Origin: Eubacteriales bacterium
Lineage (GTDB): Bacteria; Bacillota; Clostridia; Lachnospirales; Lachnospiraceae
DNA length: 64,000 nucleotides
Direction of reading: 5' to 3'
Assembly (NCBI GenBank): GCA_030526265.1
Contig: JAUNDE010000001.1
Coordinates: 95,874-159,873, forward strand
The notes beneath the pieces were generated by a model that was given only the letters and a program-made list of their open reading frames with translations, ran no database searches and was not told the DNA's origin. The translations under genes and the position numbers were made by a program. This document shows positions 29,442-38,455 of the stretch, piece after piece (positions within the stretch are counted from its first letter, which is position 1; each line of letters opens with the position of its first letter).

Positions 29442-29480
29442 TGATATCATTATGATATCACAACACGGAAAATGCGTCAA
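29442..29480 (-). promoter_or_regulatory. SPFH-RHH promoter with two TGATATCA palindromes
   Basis: Minus strand: TTGACG (29475-29480), 17 bp, TATCAT (29452-29457). Two 8-bp perfect palindromes TGATATCA at 29453-29460 and 29442-29449 have centres 11 bp apart; the first overlaps the -10 box. This spacing is that of a tandem RHH operator, and the operon encodes an RHH protein, so autorepression is a reasonable inference. Confidence 0.6.
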
Positions 29481-29539
29481 TATGATTCCGTGATTTCAAG
29501 TCGAACTCCCACTGAGATGAATTTCTTATTACTCACCAC

Positions 29540-31846
29540 TTATAAAAGCGGGAGTCTTCTTCGACTAAGAGATATCAGATGAGAGATGACCGCCACCTCT
29601 TCTCCTCTGACTCGTACCGTCACTGCTCCGCATTCATCGGTTCTCACGCAGGCCGCTCCCGCCTGTTCCAGTCTTTTCATCGTCTCTTCGTGCGGGTGTC
29701 CATAAAGGTTCTTCCTGCCTGCAGAGATCACACACAATTTCGGACGGACTATTTCAAGGAATTCTTCCGATGTCGAGTATTTCGAGCCGTGATGAGCTGC
29801 CTTAAGTATTTCGATCTGAGTATCTCCTTTTCCCATACACAATTTATCCACCAGCATTTCCTCACCGTTTCCTTCCACATCTCCGGTAAAAAGAACATCC
29901 AGATCATGATAAGAAAGCCCTATCACGAGCGAAGCCTCGTTCCCCTTCAGACCTTTCCCCGGAGCAAGGCATTTCATATGAAGCTCTTTTCCATTCACGC
30001 TCTCCCCTTCCTTCATCTGAACTGTCCGGATTCCATTCGAAGATGCCAGTTGATACAGTGACTCCAGTTTTTCATCCCAGACTGACACATCCGGGAACAC
30101 AATAGAACCAATCCTCACGCCAAAGTTTTGTCTCCGGATCATCTCTTCAATCCCGCAGATGTGATCCTCGTCTCCGTGCGTGACAAATACATAATCGATT
30201 TCAGATACGCCCCGTGATTTTAAGAACGGCTCAATTCGGTACTGCCCGACCTTTGCAACATCGCTGCTGCCACCGTCGATCAGACAGGTCATTCCGTCCT
30301 TTTCCCGTATAAAAATCCCGTCCCCCTGACCGACATCAAGAAACGTGATCTCGAGATCTGGCTGAGTATTTTCAGGACAAGTGCACCATATGCTTGCCAG
30401 ACAAATCATTGAAAGCGATGCAAAGACACATAATTGCACTTTTGTAAACTTTATTTTTTCTTCATTTATTCTATGCTTACTATTCAATCTGTTTACAAAG
30501 AACAAAACAGCAATCAGGCATCCGTAATAGGTTATAATCCCTGCCATCTCAGGTCTACCGGTGATGAAATGATGTCCCGGAATTTTTTCAAATACGATGC
30601 AGACCTCTTCGTAAAACTTCAGTATGATCTGGCAGACACGGATTCCTGCCACTCCGATATGGATTCCCGCTACTCCAAGAACACTCCCGACAAAACCAGC
30701 CGCAAGCAGTACACTCATAAGTGGAATCACCACAAGATTAAGCAGTACCCCGTACGACGGGATCTGATAATAATGCCACAGGATCACAGGGAGTGTTGTG
30801 ATCTGTATCGAGAGACTTGCCAGGACAGCCTCTGAAAATCTGTGAAGAGCCCACTTGTATGGCACTGAGATTTTTTTCTCCCTGAACGTTGGCACAAACG
30901 ATACGGCCACCTCCTTTATGGCCGGAAATACAAACAGAATCCCCAGAATTGCTCCGAAGGACAGCTGAAATCCTGCATCATAAAATGCAAGCGGTCGCCA
31001 GAGAATAATTCCCGCAGCTGCAGCGGCTGCAGAAGTCGGGGCATCATAAACTCGTCCGGACATGTCAGCCCCTACGCGGATACAGAACATGATCACCGCT
31101 CTCACTGCAGATACCGTCGTTCCGATCATAAGGATGTACAGCAGCAGAAAGACCATCCCTGCGATTCCTCCCGCCGTGTAGGAACCTGTCATCCTGCGTA
31201 CAAACCGATAAAAGCCAAGCCCCACAAATGACAAATGCAGACCTGAGATCGCCAGGATGTGTGCGATCCCATTGATCTGAAAACGTTCTTTCATTTCTGC
31301 GGTCATCTGATGTTTTTCTCCAAGAATAACAGCGCAGAGCATTCCTCCATACTCCTCCCCGGCTGTTTTCAGGATCCAGTCGCTCCATTTTTCTCTCAAT
31401 ATGGACAGCGAATCTTTCAGAACATCTCGTTTATCGTCCACGCAGATAATATTGTCCGTCCACATACATGCATATACTTTTCTGATCTGATAGAACTCTC
31501 TGCTCGAGAAATTTCCCGGGTTACGGGCACTTTCAAACAGCGTATAAGCTCCAAATGCCTCGACGACCGTTCCTGTTTTCCAATATTGTTTTTTTGTATC
31601 ATAAATAATAAAGCTGGATTCATAAATGATTTGATTTTGATAATAAATAGAACAGTTTTTTAAATATAAGATCTGATAATCTGAAGTCTTCTCTCTCCGA
31701 TCAATCATTCCCTTCACAGTCACACTGCTGCCTTCTGAAATCATCGTCTCCGCCGGGGAATAAAAATACTTTTTTAAAATCGTATCTTTTCCCCAGTTTA
31801 CAGAGACAAAGACAAGGATCAGAAATCCAAGACAAAACATACACAA
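29540..31846 (-). CDS. comEC: DNA uptake channel ComEC/Rec2
   Basis: Integral membrane protein that translocates single-stranded DNA during transformation. The 768-residue product has N-terminal membrane segments and an OB-like extracellular domain (about 35-150), the ComEC channel domain (about 190-470; GEKHQMTAEMKERFQINGIAH, ILAISGLHLSFVG), and a C-terminal metallo-beta-lactamase domain with DVGQGDGIFI, THGDEDHICG and HHGSKYST. All three domains are intact. It is last in a run comEA-regulator-kinase-GerMN-comEC. An inverted repeat (29499-29510 with 29550-29566) spans its stop codon. Confidence 0.95.
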   Translation of the reverse strand: MCMFCLGFLILVFVSVNWGKDTILKKYFYSPAETMISEGSSVTVKGMIDRREKTSDYQILYLKNCSIYYQNQIIYESSFIIYDTKKQYWKTGTVVEAFGAYTLFESARNPGNFSSREFYQIRKVYACMWTDNIICVDDKRDVLKDSLSILREKWSDWILKTAGEEYGGMLCAVILGEKHQMTAEMKERFQINGIAHILAISGLHLSFVGLGFYRFVRRMTGSYTAGGIAGMVFLLLYILMIGTTVSAVRAVIMFCIRVGADMSGRVYDAPTSAAAAAAGIILWRPLAFYDAGFQLSFGAILGILFVFPAIKEVAVSFVPTFREKKISVPYKWALHRFSEAVLASLSIQITTLPVILWHYYQIPSYGVLLNLVVIPLMSVLLAAGFVGSVLGVAGIHIGVAGIRVCQIILKFYEEVCIVFEKIPGHHFITGRPEMAGIITYYGCLIAVLFFVNRLNSKHRINEEKIKFTKVQLCVFASLSMICLASIWCTCPENTQPDLEITFLDVGQGDGIFIREKDGMTCLIDGGSSDVAKVGQYRIEPFLKSRGVSEIDYVFVTHGDEDHICGIEEMIRRQNFGVRIGSIVFPDVSVWDEKLESLYQLASSNGIRTVQMKEGESVNGKELHMKCLAPGKGLKGNEASLVIGLSYHDLDVLFTGDVEGNGEEMLVDKLCMGKGDTQIEILKAAHHGSKYSTSEEFLEIVRPKLCVISAGRKNLYGHPHEETMKRLEQAGAACVRTDECGAVTVRVRGEEVAVISHLISLSRRRLPLL

Positions 31847-31857
31847 TTTTCTCTTTT

Positions 31858-32412
31858 TTATTTCATTTCCTCCACTTCTTCTACATCTGCTTCCTCAATC
31901 TGCTCATGCTTCTCAGCCTTATAAAAAGCTTCTTCCGTATCAAGAAGATAATCTTCCTTTGATATTCCTTCGATCACATTTCCTTCCTTATCTGTAAGCA
32001 GTTCTCCGCCAACTCGGATTACGATATTCTCAATACCGTCAACCTGTGAAAGCGATTCGACGAGAGCTGCCTGCAAAAGAACTTCCTGCGGTCTGTCCAT
32101 AAGCTTATATTCGTCACTGAAGGATACTTCCAACACTTGTCCATCTATTGTCCAGTCAATCATCTTCACATCACTCGGAATCGCAGAATTGCATTTGACG
32201 GTATCCTTAGGCGTGCGCATTTTCTCAAGAATAAAAGCAGTCTGTCCCCGGATGTCATTTTCTTCCCAATTATATCCTTCCGTGATCAGCGTGTCATTCT
32301 CAGCATCGATATAATAAATCAGAACGTCACCTTTCTCTTCTTTTTCTGAACAGCCACTCAGCAACATAGCGGCCAGGAGCCCTGTGATCATAAAATATTT
32401 ATATTTTTTCAT
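31858..32412 (-). CDS. GerMN-domain lipoprotein
   Basis: About 184 residues. The signal peptide MKKYKYFMITGLLAAMLLSGC has a lipobox (LLSGC). The mature part contains a GerMN/sporulation domain (about 65-155), with IPSDVKMIDWTIDGQVLEVSFSDE and QVDGIENIVIRVGGELL. The end is Glu-rich. Such domains occur in spore germination protein GerM and in lipoproteins near two-component systems. I chose the ATG at 32410-32412 (GGGGGA upstream); the longer frame overlaps the kinase gene. It should sit on the outer membrane face, possibly as an accessory to the adjacent kinase. Confidence 0.83.
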   Translation of the reverse strand: MKKYKYFMITGLLAAMLLSGCSEKEEKGDVLIYYIDAENDTLITEGYNWEENDIRGQTAFILEKMRTPKDTVKCNSAIPSDVKMIDWTIDGQVLEVSFSDEYKLMDRPQEVLLQAALVESLSQVDGIENIVIRVGGELLTDKEGNVIEGISKEDYLLDTEEAFYKAEKHEQIEEADVEEVEEMK

Positions 32413-32437
32413 TCTTTTCCCCCAGATATTTGCGATC

Positions 32438-33922
32438 CTATGCCACATAGTTCACCGGAATTCTAACAGAAAATGTCGTTCCTTCGCCAAGCTGGCTGAA
32501 CACTTTGATCGCACCGCGATGCATAACGATAATGTTTCTTGCAATAGAAAGGCCAAGTCCCGTTCCTCCGATTTCTCTGGAATGTGACTTATCTACTCGA
32601 TAAAAGCGCTCAAAAATATGCTCTGTATCTTCTTGAGAAATACCGATCCCCGAGTCAGCAATCTCTATAAAAAAGTTTTTATGATCCGCATTTAGAGTTA
32701 CATGCACCCAGCCATTTTCTTTATTATATTTGATCGCATTTTCCACCAGATTAATAAGTGCAAGCGAAAGTTTCACCTCATCCACCTCTGCAGTAACAGG
32801 TCGATAACTCTTAAATAACACTTCAATATTTGAAGCTGCTGCAATTGGCTGAAGACGCTTCAACGTCTGTTCCACAAGTTCATTGATGTTTTCTGACCGT
32901 ACATTCAGCGACGCAGCTGTCTTATCCATTTTAACAAGTTCGAGCAGATCATTGATAATTTTATTTTCACGTTCAATCTCACCGGACAGATCCTGCATAA
33001 ATTCCTTATAAAGCTCTACAGGCACATCTTCCTGCATCAGCAGCGAATCCGATAATACTTTCATCGCAGTCAGAGGCGTTTTCAATTCATGTGATACATT
33101 AGAGACAAATTCCTGTCTCGACTTGTCAAGTGTTCTCTGTTTCCTGATCATCCGATTAAATGCATCCGAGATCAGCGCCGTCTCTTCATATGTATAGACA
33201 TCCAGATCTTCATCGTATCCTTCCGTCAGGTTGCTGATTGTTCTTGTTATTTTCTCAAATGGCCGGACCATAATACTTCCAAGTATAATAGCCAGTACAA
33301 TTACGATCAAAATCAAAACAATCTGAAATATATTCACCTTTTTATTCAACAGTGTCATCGTCGCCGCAATAGCATCTGTCGACACACTGACCACCATCAC
33401 TCCGATTCCCTCATCTTTATCCTCAATCGGCAGTGCAATCTCAATATACTTCTTTTCTGAATTGTACTGACTGACTACTTGTCCTCGGTAGCTTTTCACA
33501 ACATCGCCTGACACGATATATTTACCAACTTCCGAATAATACGTGTCAAAAATAACTCGCATTTCATCATCGATCACCATAATACGACCATTATATATAT
33601 CGGATAGCTGTATCAATTCTTTTCGGATAATTTCTGATATGCCCTGTTCCTGATAATGAGAATTTATTAGCTGCTCGCATAGAACTGTACATTGATTCTG
33701 GATCTCGGCAGTCCGTACATCTACTGCTCTTTTTTCGTAATTTTCAAGAACCATTGCTTTCATGATCACAGACGGAATAATTCCCACGATCATCAGTAAC
33801 AGGATCAGATAAAAGCGCAGGCTCTTGAAAAATTTTAATTTAAGATATTGTTTAACCCCTAAAATAATAACCAACTCCCCATTTCGTATAAACATACTTC
33901 GGATCGCTCGGATGAGTTTCAA
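32438..33922 (-). CDS. Membrane sensor histidine kinase (WalK/PhoR-like)
   Basis: A 494-residue sensor kinase: membrane segment (about 34-58), extracellular sensor domain (about 60-195), second membrane segment (about 197-218), HAMP (about 218-270), HisKA with the phospho-acceptor His in NVSHELKTPLTAMK near residue 282, and an ATPase domain with N box LINLVENAIKYNKENG, G1 DSGIGIS and G2 GGTGLGLSIA. It overlaps the response regulator gene by about 70 bp if the first ATG is used; a later ATG nine codons in shortens this to about 44 bp, so the start is uncertain. Signal unknown; cell envelope stress is a common input for this type. Confidence 0.92.
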   Translation of the reverse strand: MKLIRAIRSMFIRNGELVIILGVKQYLKLKFFKSLRFYLILLLMIVGIIPSVIMKAMVLENYEKRAVDVRTAEIQNQCTVLCEQLINSHYQEQGISEIIRKELIQLSDIYNGRIMVIDDEMRVIFDTYYSEVGKYIVSGDVVKSYRGQVVSQYNSEKKYIEIALPIEDKDEGIGVMVVSVSTDAIAATMTLLNKKVNIFQIVLILIVIVLAIILGSIMVRPFEKITRTISNLTEGYDEDLDVYTYEETALISDAFNRMIRKQRTLDKSRQEFVSNVSHELKTPLTAMKVLSDSLLMQEDVPVELYKEFMQDLSGEIERENKIINDLLELVKMDKTAASLNVRSENINELVEQTLKRLQPIAAASNIEVLFKSYRPVTAEVDEVKLSLALINLVENAIKYNKENGWVHVTLNADHKNFFIEIADSGIGISQEDTEHIFERFYRVDKSHSREIGGTGLGLSIARNIIVMHRGAIKVFSQLGEGTTFSVRIPVNYVA

Positions 33923-34541
33923 TTTTTTCTCTTAATCTTCTGATATGTACATCAACTGTTCTTGCATCGCCGGGATATTCGTATCCCCATACGAGGTTCA
34001 AAAGATTTTCTCTGCTGTACACTTTATTTGGATTCATCGAAAGAAGTTCAAGAAGATCAAATTCCTTCGCTGTCAGATTTACTTCTCTTTCACCGATAAC
34101 AACTCTTCTGCTCTCGAAGTCAATTTTCATTTCTCCTTTGACAAGAACTTTTTTATTCTCATTGTCTTTTCCATTTTTCTGGACACGGCGGAGAATTGCT
34201 TTCATTCTTGCTTTCACTTCAAGAATGTTAAATGGTTTCGTAATATAATCATCTGCTCCGTATTCAAGTCCCATGATCTTGTCCATGTCCTCGCCTTTTG
34301 CCGTAAGCATGATGATCGGAACATCTGAGTATTCCCTGATCTGCTGACAGACAGTAAGTCCATCACATTTCGGGAGCATAATATCAAGGAGGATCAAGTC
34401 ATATGTATTCTCTCTTGCAAGCTTCAGTGCCTCTTCACCGTCATATGCACAGTCCACTTCCATATCATCCTGTTCAAGGCTGAACCTTATCCCTTTTACA
34501 ATCAGTTTTTCATCGTCTACAACTAAAATCTTCCTGCTCAT
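33852..34541 (-). CDS. OmpR/PhoB-family response regulator
   Basis: A 229-residue regulator. The receiver domain (1-120) has the acidic pair VVDDEK, the phospho-acceptor Asp in LILLDIMLP, the Thr in MLTAKG and the Lys in YITKPFN. The winged-helix domain (about 132-229) includes SRENLLNLVWGYEYPGDA, RTVDVHIRRLREKI and the final YTKWGVGYYF. The start is 11 bp after the comEA stop. It pairs with the downstream kinase. Which genes it controls is unknown; the flanking comEA and comEC make competence or envelope genes candidates. Confidence 0.95.
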   Translation of the reverse strand: MSRKILVVDDEKLIVKGIRFSLEQDDMEVDCAYDGEEALKLARENTYDLILLDIMLPKCDGLTVCQQIREYSDVPIIMLTAKGEDMDKIMGLEYGADDYITKPFNILEVKARMKAILRRVQKNGKDNENKKVLVKGEMKIDFESRRVVIGEREVNLTAKEFDLLELLSMNPNKVYSRENLLNLVWGYEYPGDARTVDVHIRRLREKIETHPSDPKYVYTKWGVGYYFRG

Positions 34542-34552
34542 ACGCTCTCCCT

Positions 34553-35251
34553 CTATAACGTAATATTGTTCTTTATCTTCTCAAAAGTACCTTCTTTGAT
34601 TCCTTCTACCTGCATCAATTCTTCAACGGAATCGAATCCACCATTTGTCTCCCGGTATCGTATGATTGCCTCCGCTTTCGAAGCTCCGATTCCCGAAAGT
34701 GTCATCAGCAATTCTTTTCCCGCAGAATTAATGTTCACTTTCCCCGATGACTCAGCTTCTGTCCCGATCACCCCGTTATTTAGAGAATCCCCCGGCTGAC
34801 CTGTCATCGTTTTCGCCTCTTCGATCGAAGGAATATAGATCCGCTCTCCATCTTCCAAAAGCTGTGCCTGATTGATGTAATCCATCGCGCCGTCTTCCAA
34901 CATTCCTCCTGCCGCCTGAACTGCGTCGCAGATCCGGCTGCCTTCTTCCAGCTTATATACATCCGGATGGTTCACCCTGCCGCAAACATAGACACACACC
35001 ATCTTAGAATCCGGACTCTTTTGTTCATCCTGCCCGGTGTCCTGCTCATCCTCTGACGATATTTCATACACAGATTTTTCTTTTGATGAATCGCTTTTTT
35101 CACTCCCCAAAGCGTCCGGATCACTTGTTTGTTCGCTGATCTCAGACAAAGAAATCTTCTCTTCCTTTTCACAGCCGCTTATCATTATGATTGTTACTGC
35201 GAGAAAATAGAAACAAAATAATATATTTTTTCTCTTTTTCATGTCGTGCAT
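34553..35251 (-). CDS. comEA: ComEA-like DNA receptor with lipoprotein signal
   Basis: A 232-residue surface protein. The N-terminus has a hydrophobic stretch and lipobox (MISGC near residue 27), an acidic Ser/Glu/Asp-rich linker (about 30-85), an SLBB-type domain (VYVCGRVNHPDVYKL, about 87-145) and C-terminal helix-hairpin-helix repeats (VNINSAGKELLMTLSGIG and ELMQVEGIKEGTFEKI, about 170-232) that bind DNA. Most ComEA proteins have a plain membrane anchor, so the lipobox is a variation. It is first in the run and is preceded by a 23-bp inverted repeat (35260-35282). Confidence 0.92.
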   Translation of the reverse strand: MHDMKKRKNILFCFYFLAVTIIMISGCEKEEKISLSEISEQTSDPDALGSEKSDSSKEKSVYEISSEDEQDTGQDEQKSPDSKMVCVYVCGRVNHPDVYKLEEGSRICDAVQAAGGMLEDGAMDYINQAQLLEDGERIYIPSIEEAKTMTGQPGDSLNNGVIGTEAESSGKVNINSAGKELLMTLSGIGASKAEAIIRYRETNGGFDSVEELMQVEGIKEGTFEKIKNNITL

Positions 35252-35259
35252 TTCTCTCC

Positions 35260-35282
35260 TTTACAGCTGTCGACACTGTAAA
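35260..35282. promoter_or_regulatory. Inverted repeat next to the comEA ribosome-binding site
   Basis: TTTACAG and CTGTAAA, 9 bp apart, immediately before AAAGGAG of comEA. It may be an operator or an mRNA hairpin limiting translation. No known consensus. Confidence 0.35.
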
Positions 35283-35316
35283 CGCCCTCTGCATGACAAA
35301 GATCAGTTTCATTTTA

Positions 35317-35748
35317 CTATTTCCACTGGAAAATTGCAACTCCAACGAGCGCCAGACACATTCCTCCGATCTTTCTCCACTCCAGTGGTTCTTTCTCCAC
35401 TCCAAACAATCCCAGAAGCTCTATCACATAAGCCACGATCAACTGTGCCATCACGATCAGAAGCGCCGCCTTTGCCGGTCCAAGGGCAGACATGCTTTTG
35501 ATCACCGTCCATGTGATTCCTGCTCCGATCACCCCTCCAAGAAGCATATACTTCGGTTCCACCTTTGTAATAGCTGAAACGGGATCTCTCCCGGCAACGA
35601 ACCACGCGATCACACAAACAGCGAACGCAGAAAGCTGCACCCATCCGTTACTCACCCACATTCCTGTTGTTTTTGTAACCTGCGTATTGAACACTCCCTG
35701 CACACTCATGAGTGCCCCCGAAAGAATTGCAATCAAAAAACCAATCAT
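35317..35748 (-). CDS. DMT-superfamily membrane protein (YdcZ/DUF606 type)
   Basis: A 143-residue protein with about five hydrophobic helices. It begins MIGFLIAILSGALMSVQGVFN, with VWVSNGW-like and GVIGAGITWTVIKSMS segments and ends ALVGVAIFQWK. Length and pattern match the YdcZ half-size members of the drug/metabolite transporter superfamily, which probably work as dimers. Substrate unknown. It lies between the arg genes and the comEA run, in the same direction; I see no partner gene. Confidence 0.82.
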   Translation of the reverse strand: MIGFLIAILSGALMSVQGVFNTQVTKTTGMWVSNGWVQLSAFAVCVIAWFVAGRDPVSAITKVEPKYMLLGGVIGAGITWTVIKSMSALGPAKAALLIVMAQLIVAYVIELLGLFGVEKEPLEWRKIGGMCLALVGVAIFQWK

Positions 35749-35811
35749 TGTGCTATACCTCCTGTATTTTTACTAGTATATCCAATGACTGGTTTTTATA
35801 GTCTTATTATT

Positions 35812-36708
35812 TTATTTTACAGAATACATTTCTTCTGTATCATTTAAGATCGCTGTTCCGATACCTTTATTTGTAAAGATCTCAAGAAGCAGGCAATGTG
35901 GAATTCTTCCGTCAAGAATATGCACTCTTGATACACCATTTTCAATCGCATCAATACAGTTGTTGATCTTCGGTAGCATTCCGCCTCCGATGTATCCGTC
36001 TTTCATAAGCTCTCTTGCCTCTGAGATGCGAAGCTCTGAGATCAGTGTATCAGGATCTTTCGGATCTTTGTATACTCCTTCAATATCTGTGAGAAATGCA
36101 AGTTTCTCTGCATTCAGCGCTCTCGCGATCGCACATGCCGCATCGTCCGCATTGATATTGTATGTCTGATTATCTGCATCAAGTCCGATCGGGCAGACGA
36201 TCGGAAGGAAATCTTTCTCAAGAAGGTCCCAGAGGATATCGGCATTGACTTCCTGTACTTCTCCGACGAATCCGATATCTTCTCCGTTCGAATACTTCTT
36301 TGTCACCTTCAGAAGCCCGCCGTCTTTTCCACTGAGTCCAATCGCGCGGACGCCAAGTCCCTGCACAAGCTGGACAAGTCCTTTGTTCACCTTGCCGAGA
36401 ACCATCTCTGCGAGCTCCATTGTCGGCTCATCCGTCACACGAAGTCCATTGATGAATTTCGGTTCCATTCCGACCTTGCTCACCCATCGGCTGATCTCCT
36501 TGCCGCCGCCATGGACGATGATCGGTTTGAAGCCTACCAGTTTCAGAAGTGTCACATCTTCGATCACCTGTTTTTTGAGGTTCTCATCCACCATGGCACT
36601 TCCGCCGTATTTCACAACAATGACTTTACGGTTAAATCTCTGTATATAAGGCAAAGCCTCAATTAAGACTTCCGCTTTGTCTAAATATTTTTGCATACTT
36701 TTGTCCAT
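35812..36708 (-). CDS. argB: Acetylglutamate kinase
   Basis: Phosphorylates N-acetylglutamate in arginine synthesis. The 298-residue product has [10 protein letters not shown] near residue 30, [11 protein letters not shown] near residue 63, [10 protein letters not shown] and the [19 protein letters not shown] region of the amino acid kinase fold. An N-terminal helix (about 1-25) resembles arginine-sensitive forms, so feedback inhibition by arginine is plausible. It is last in argC-GNAT-argJ-argB. Confidence 0.96.
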   Translation of the reverse strand: MDKSMQKYLDKAEVLIEALPYIQRFNRKVIVVKYGGSAMVDENLKKQVIEDVTLLKLVGFKPIIVHGGGKEISRWVSKVGMEPKFINGLRVTDEPTMELAEMVLGKVNKGLVQLVQGLGVRAIGLSGKDGGLLKVTKKYSNGEDIGFVGEVQEVNADILWDLLEKDFLPIVCPIGLDADNQTYNINADDAACAIARALNAEKLAFLTDIEGVYKDPKDPDTLISELRISEARELMKDGYIGGGMLPKINNCIDAIENGVSRVHILDGRIPHCLLLEIFTNKGIGTAILNDTEEMYSVK

Positions 36709-36752
36709 TTTTTATCTCCCTTGACTGTGCTCTCTTCGGTCAGATCTTACTC

Positions 36753-37976
36753 TTAGCTTCTGTAATCAGCATTGATCTCGATGTATCCGTGTGTAAGGTC
36801 ACATCCCCATGCTGTTGCTTGGGCCTCTCCCATCTTCACATCTGCGATTGCGGTTACTTCCGGCTGAGAAAGGATCTCCGTTGCTTTCTCTTCACTGAAA
36901 TCAAGTGCCACACCATCTTCTGCGATCTGAATCTTTCCTGCTTTGCTCTCGAAGAAAAGGTCTACTTTTTCCGGATCAAACTGCGCACCTGAGTAACCCA
37001 TTGCACAGACGATTCTTCCCCAGTTTGCATCATGACCTGCGATTGCTGTCTTTGTAAGATTTGAGCAGGCGATTGATTTTGCAAGCATCTTTGCTGCCGC
37101 AACGTTCTCGGCACCTACGACTTTTACTTCAAAAAGTGCTGTCGCACCTTCTCCGTCTCCGGCAATCTTCTTCGCAAGATACTCATCGATCACATGAAGT
37201 GCAGCTTTGAACTCTTCGTATTCAGGAGTGCCATACTCGATCACCGGGTTCTCTGCAAGACCGTTTGCAAGAAGGATCGCTGTATCATTTGTCGATGTAT
37301 CTCCATCTACTGAGATCATGTTATATGTATCAACGACATCCTCACTGAGCGCTTTCTGCAGCGCTTCTTTTGTGATCGCTGCGTCTGTTGTGATAAATGC
37401 AAGCATTGTGCACATATTTGGATGGATCATACCGGAACCTTTTGCCATACCACCGATCGTAACGGTCTTTCCGCCAACTTCGATCGTCACTGCAAGTTCC
37501 TTATGAAATGTATCCGTTGTTTTGATCGCCATCGCAGCCTCTGTACCGCTCTCGATAGAAGCATTTTTCTTAGAAGCCAATACTTCGATTCCGGCAACAA
37601 GTTTGTCGATCGGCATCTGCTTTCCAATAACACCTGTTGATCCGATCAACACTCCATCTGCATCTACGCCAAGATATTTTGCTGCCGCCTCTGCGGTATC
37701 CTTACAGTATCCGAACCCTTCCGCTCCTGTACACGCGTTTGCAATTCCTGAGTTTACAATGACAGCCTGACATTTCTTTCCGCTGTCCACTACCTGACGG
37801 TCCCATTTCACAGGTGCTGCCTTCACAACATTGGTTGTAAATGTTCCGGCCGCCTCACATGGTACCTGACTGTATACAAGTGCCATATCTGTACGGTCTT
37901 TATATTTAATTCCTGCTGCTGTACTTGCTGCTTCAAATCCTTTAGCTGCGGTTACTCCGCCTTTGATCATTTCCAT
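36753..37976 (-). CDS. argJ: Glutamate N-acetyltransferase / amino-acid acetyltransferase ArgJ
   Basis: Transfers acetyl from N-acetylornithine to glutamate, recycling it in arginine synthesis. The 407-residue precursor self-cleaves before the catalytic Thr in KGSGMIHPNMCTML (near residue 188); the usual Ala just before that Thr is Cys here. NDTAILLANG, GHDANWGRIV and WGCDLTHGYIEINADYRS are typical. Whether it can also use acetyl-CoA (bifunctional) cannot be read from sequence. It lies 14 bp after the GNAT gene. Confidence 0.95.
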   Translation of the reverse strand: MEMIKGGVTAAKGFEAASTAAGIKYKDRTDMALVYSQVPCEAAGTFTTNVVKAAPVKWDRQVVDSGKKCQAVIVNSGIANACTGAEGFGYCKDTAEAAAKYLGVDADGVLIGSTGVIGKQMPIDKLVAGIEVLASKKNASIESGTEAAMAIKTTDTFHKELAVTIEVGGKTVTIGGMAKGSGMIHPNMCTMLAFITTDAAITKEALQKALSEDVVDTYNMISVDGDTSTNDTAILLANGLAENPVIEYGTPEYEEFKAALHVIDEYLAKKIAGDGEGATALFEVKVVGAENVAAAKMLAKSIACSNLTKTAIAGHDANWGRIVCAMGYSGAQFDPEKVDLFFESKAGKIQIAEDGVALDFSEEKATEILSQPEVTAIADVKMGEAQATAWGCDLTHGYIEINADYRS

Positions 37977-37990
37977 CGTTTTATTCCTTT

Positions 37991-38437
37991 CTACTGTTCG
38001 TTGAATGCCGTAATATTTGCCTCATTTAATGTAAAATCATAATAATTCAGATCCAGACGCTTCGTCCATCCGATCGTATTCCAGAAGGCATTTCCGATGT
38101 CATTCTTTGTAAATGCGATCAGACACACTTTATTGATCTTTTCTTTCCTGAGTGCTTCCATGGATGCAACAACCATTGCCTTTCCAATCCCATGTCTTCG
38201 GTACGCCTCATCTACACAGACATGATAAAAACATCCGCGCCTTCCGTCATGACCGCATAATATACTGCCGACGATCGTGCCGTCTTCGACTGCCACAACA
38301 CTTGTCGTCGGATTTCTTTTTAAAAACCTGTCTACTCCTTCTCTGGAATCATCGATACTCCTGATCCCGAATCCACGGATCTTCTTCCACAAATGGTAGA
38401 CTTCATCATAATCGTCAATTGTCATCACTCGAATCAT
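37991..38437 (-). CDS. GNAT acetyltransferase inside the arg operon
   Basis: A 148-residue GNAT-fold protein, with the acetyl-CoA loop YRRHGIGKAM (R/Q-x-x-G-x-G/A) near residue 85 and GCFYHVCVDE before it. It resembles YpeA-like acetyltransferases. Its position between argC and argJ, with 14-18 bp gaps, suggests a role in arginine synthesis, perhaps acetyl-CoA-dependent N-acetylglutamate synthesis to prime the ArgJ cycle. That is inference; amino acid acetylation of another kind is possible. Confidence 0.82.
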   Translation of the reverse strand: MIRVMTIDDYDEVYHLWKKIRGFGIRSIDDSREGVDRFLKRNPTTSVVAVEDGTIVGSILCGHDGRRGCFYHVCVDEAYRRHGIGKAMVVASMEALRKEKINKVCLIAFTKNDIGNAFWNTIGWTKRLDLNYYDFTLNEANITAFNEQ

Positions 38438-38455
38438 ATACAGCCCTCTTCTTTA

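Noticed and set aside
29499-29566. Inverted repeat spanning the comEC stop codon (AGTCGAA-CTCCC with GGGAG...TTCGACT)
   Set aside because: Long loop, unmatched bases in one arm and no T-run; too weak to call a terminator or element, though it may deserve a fold prediction.
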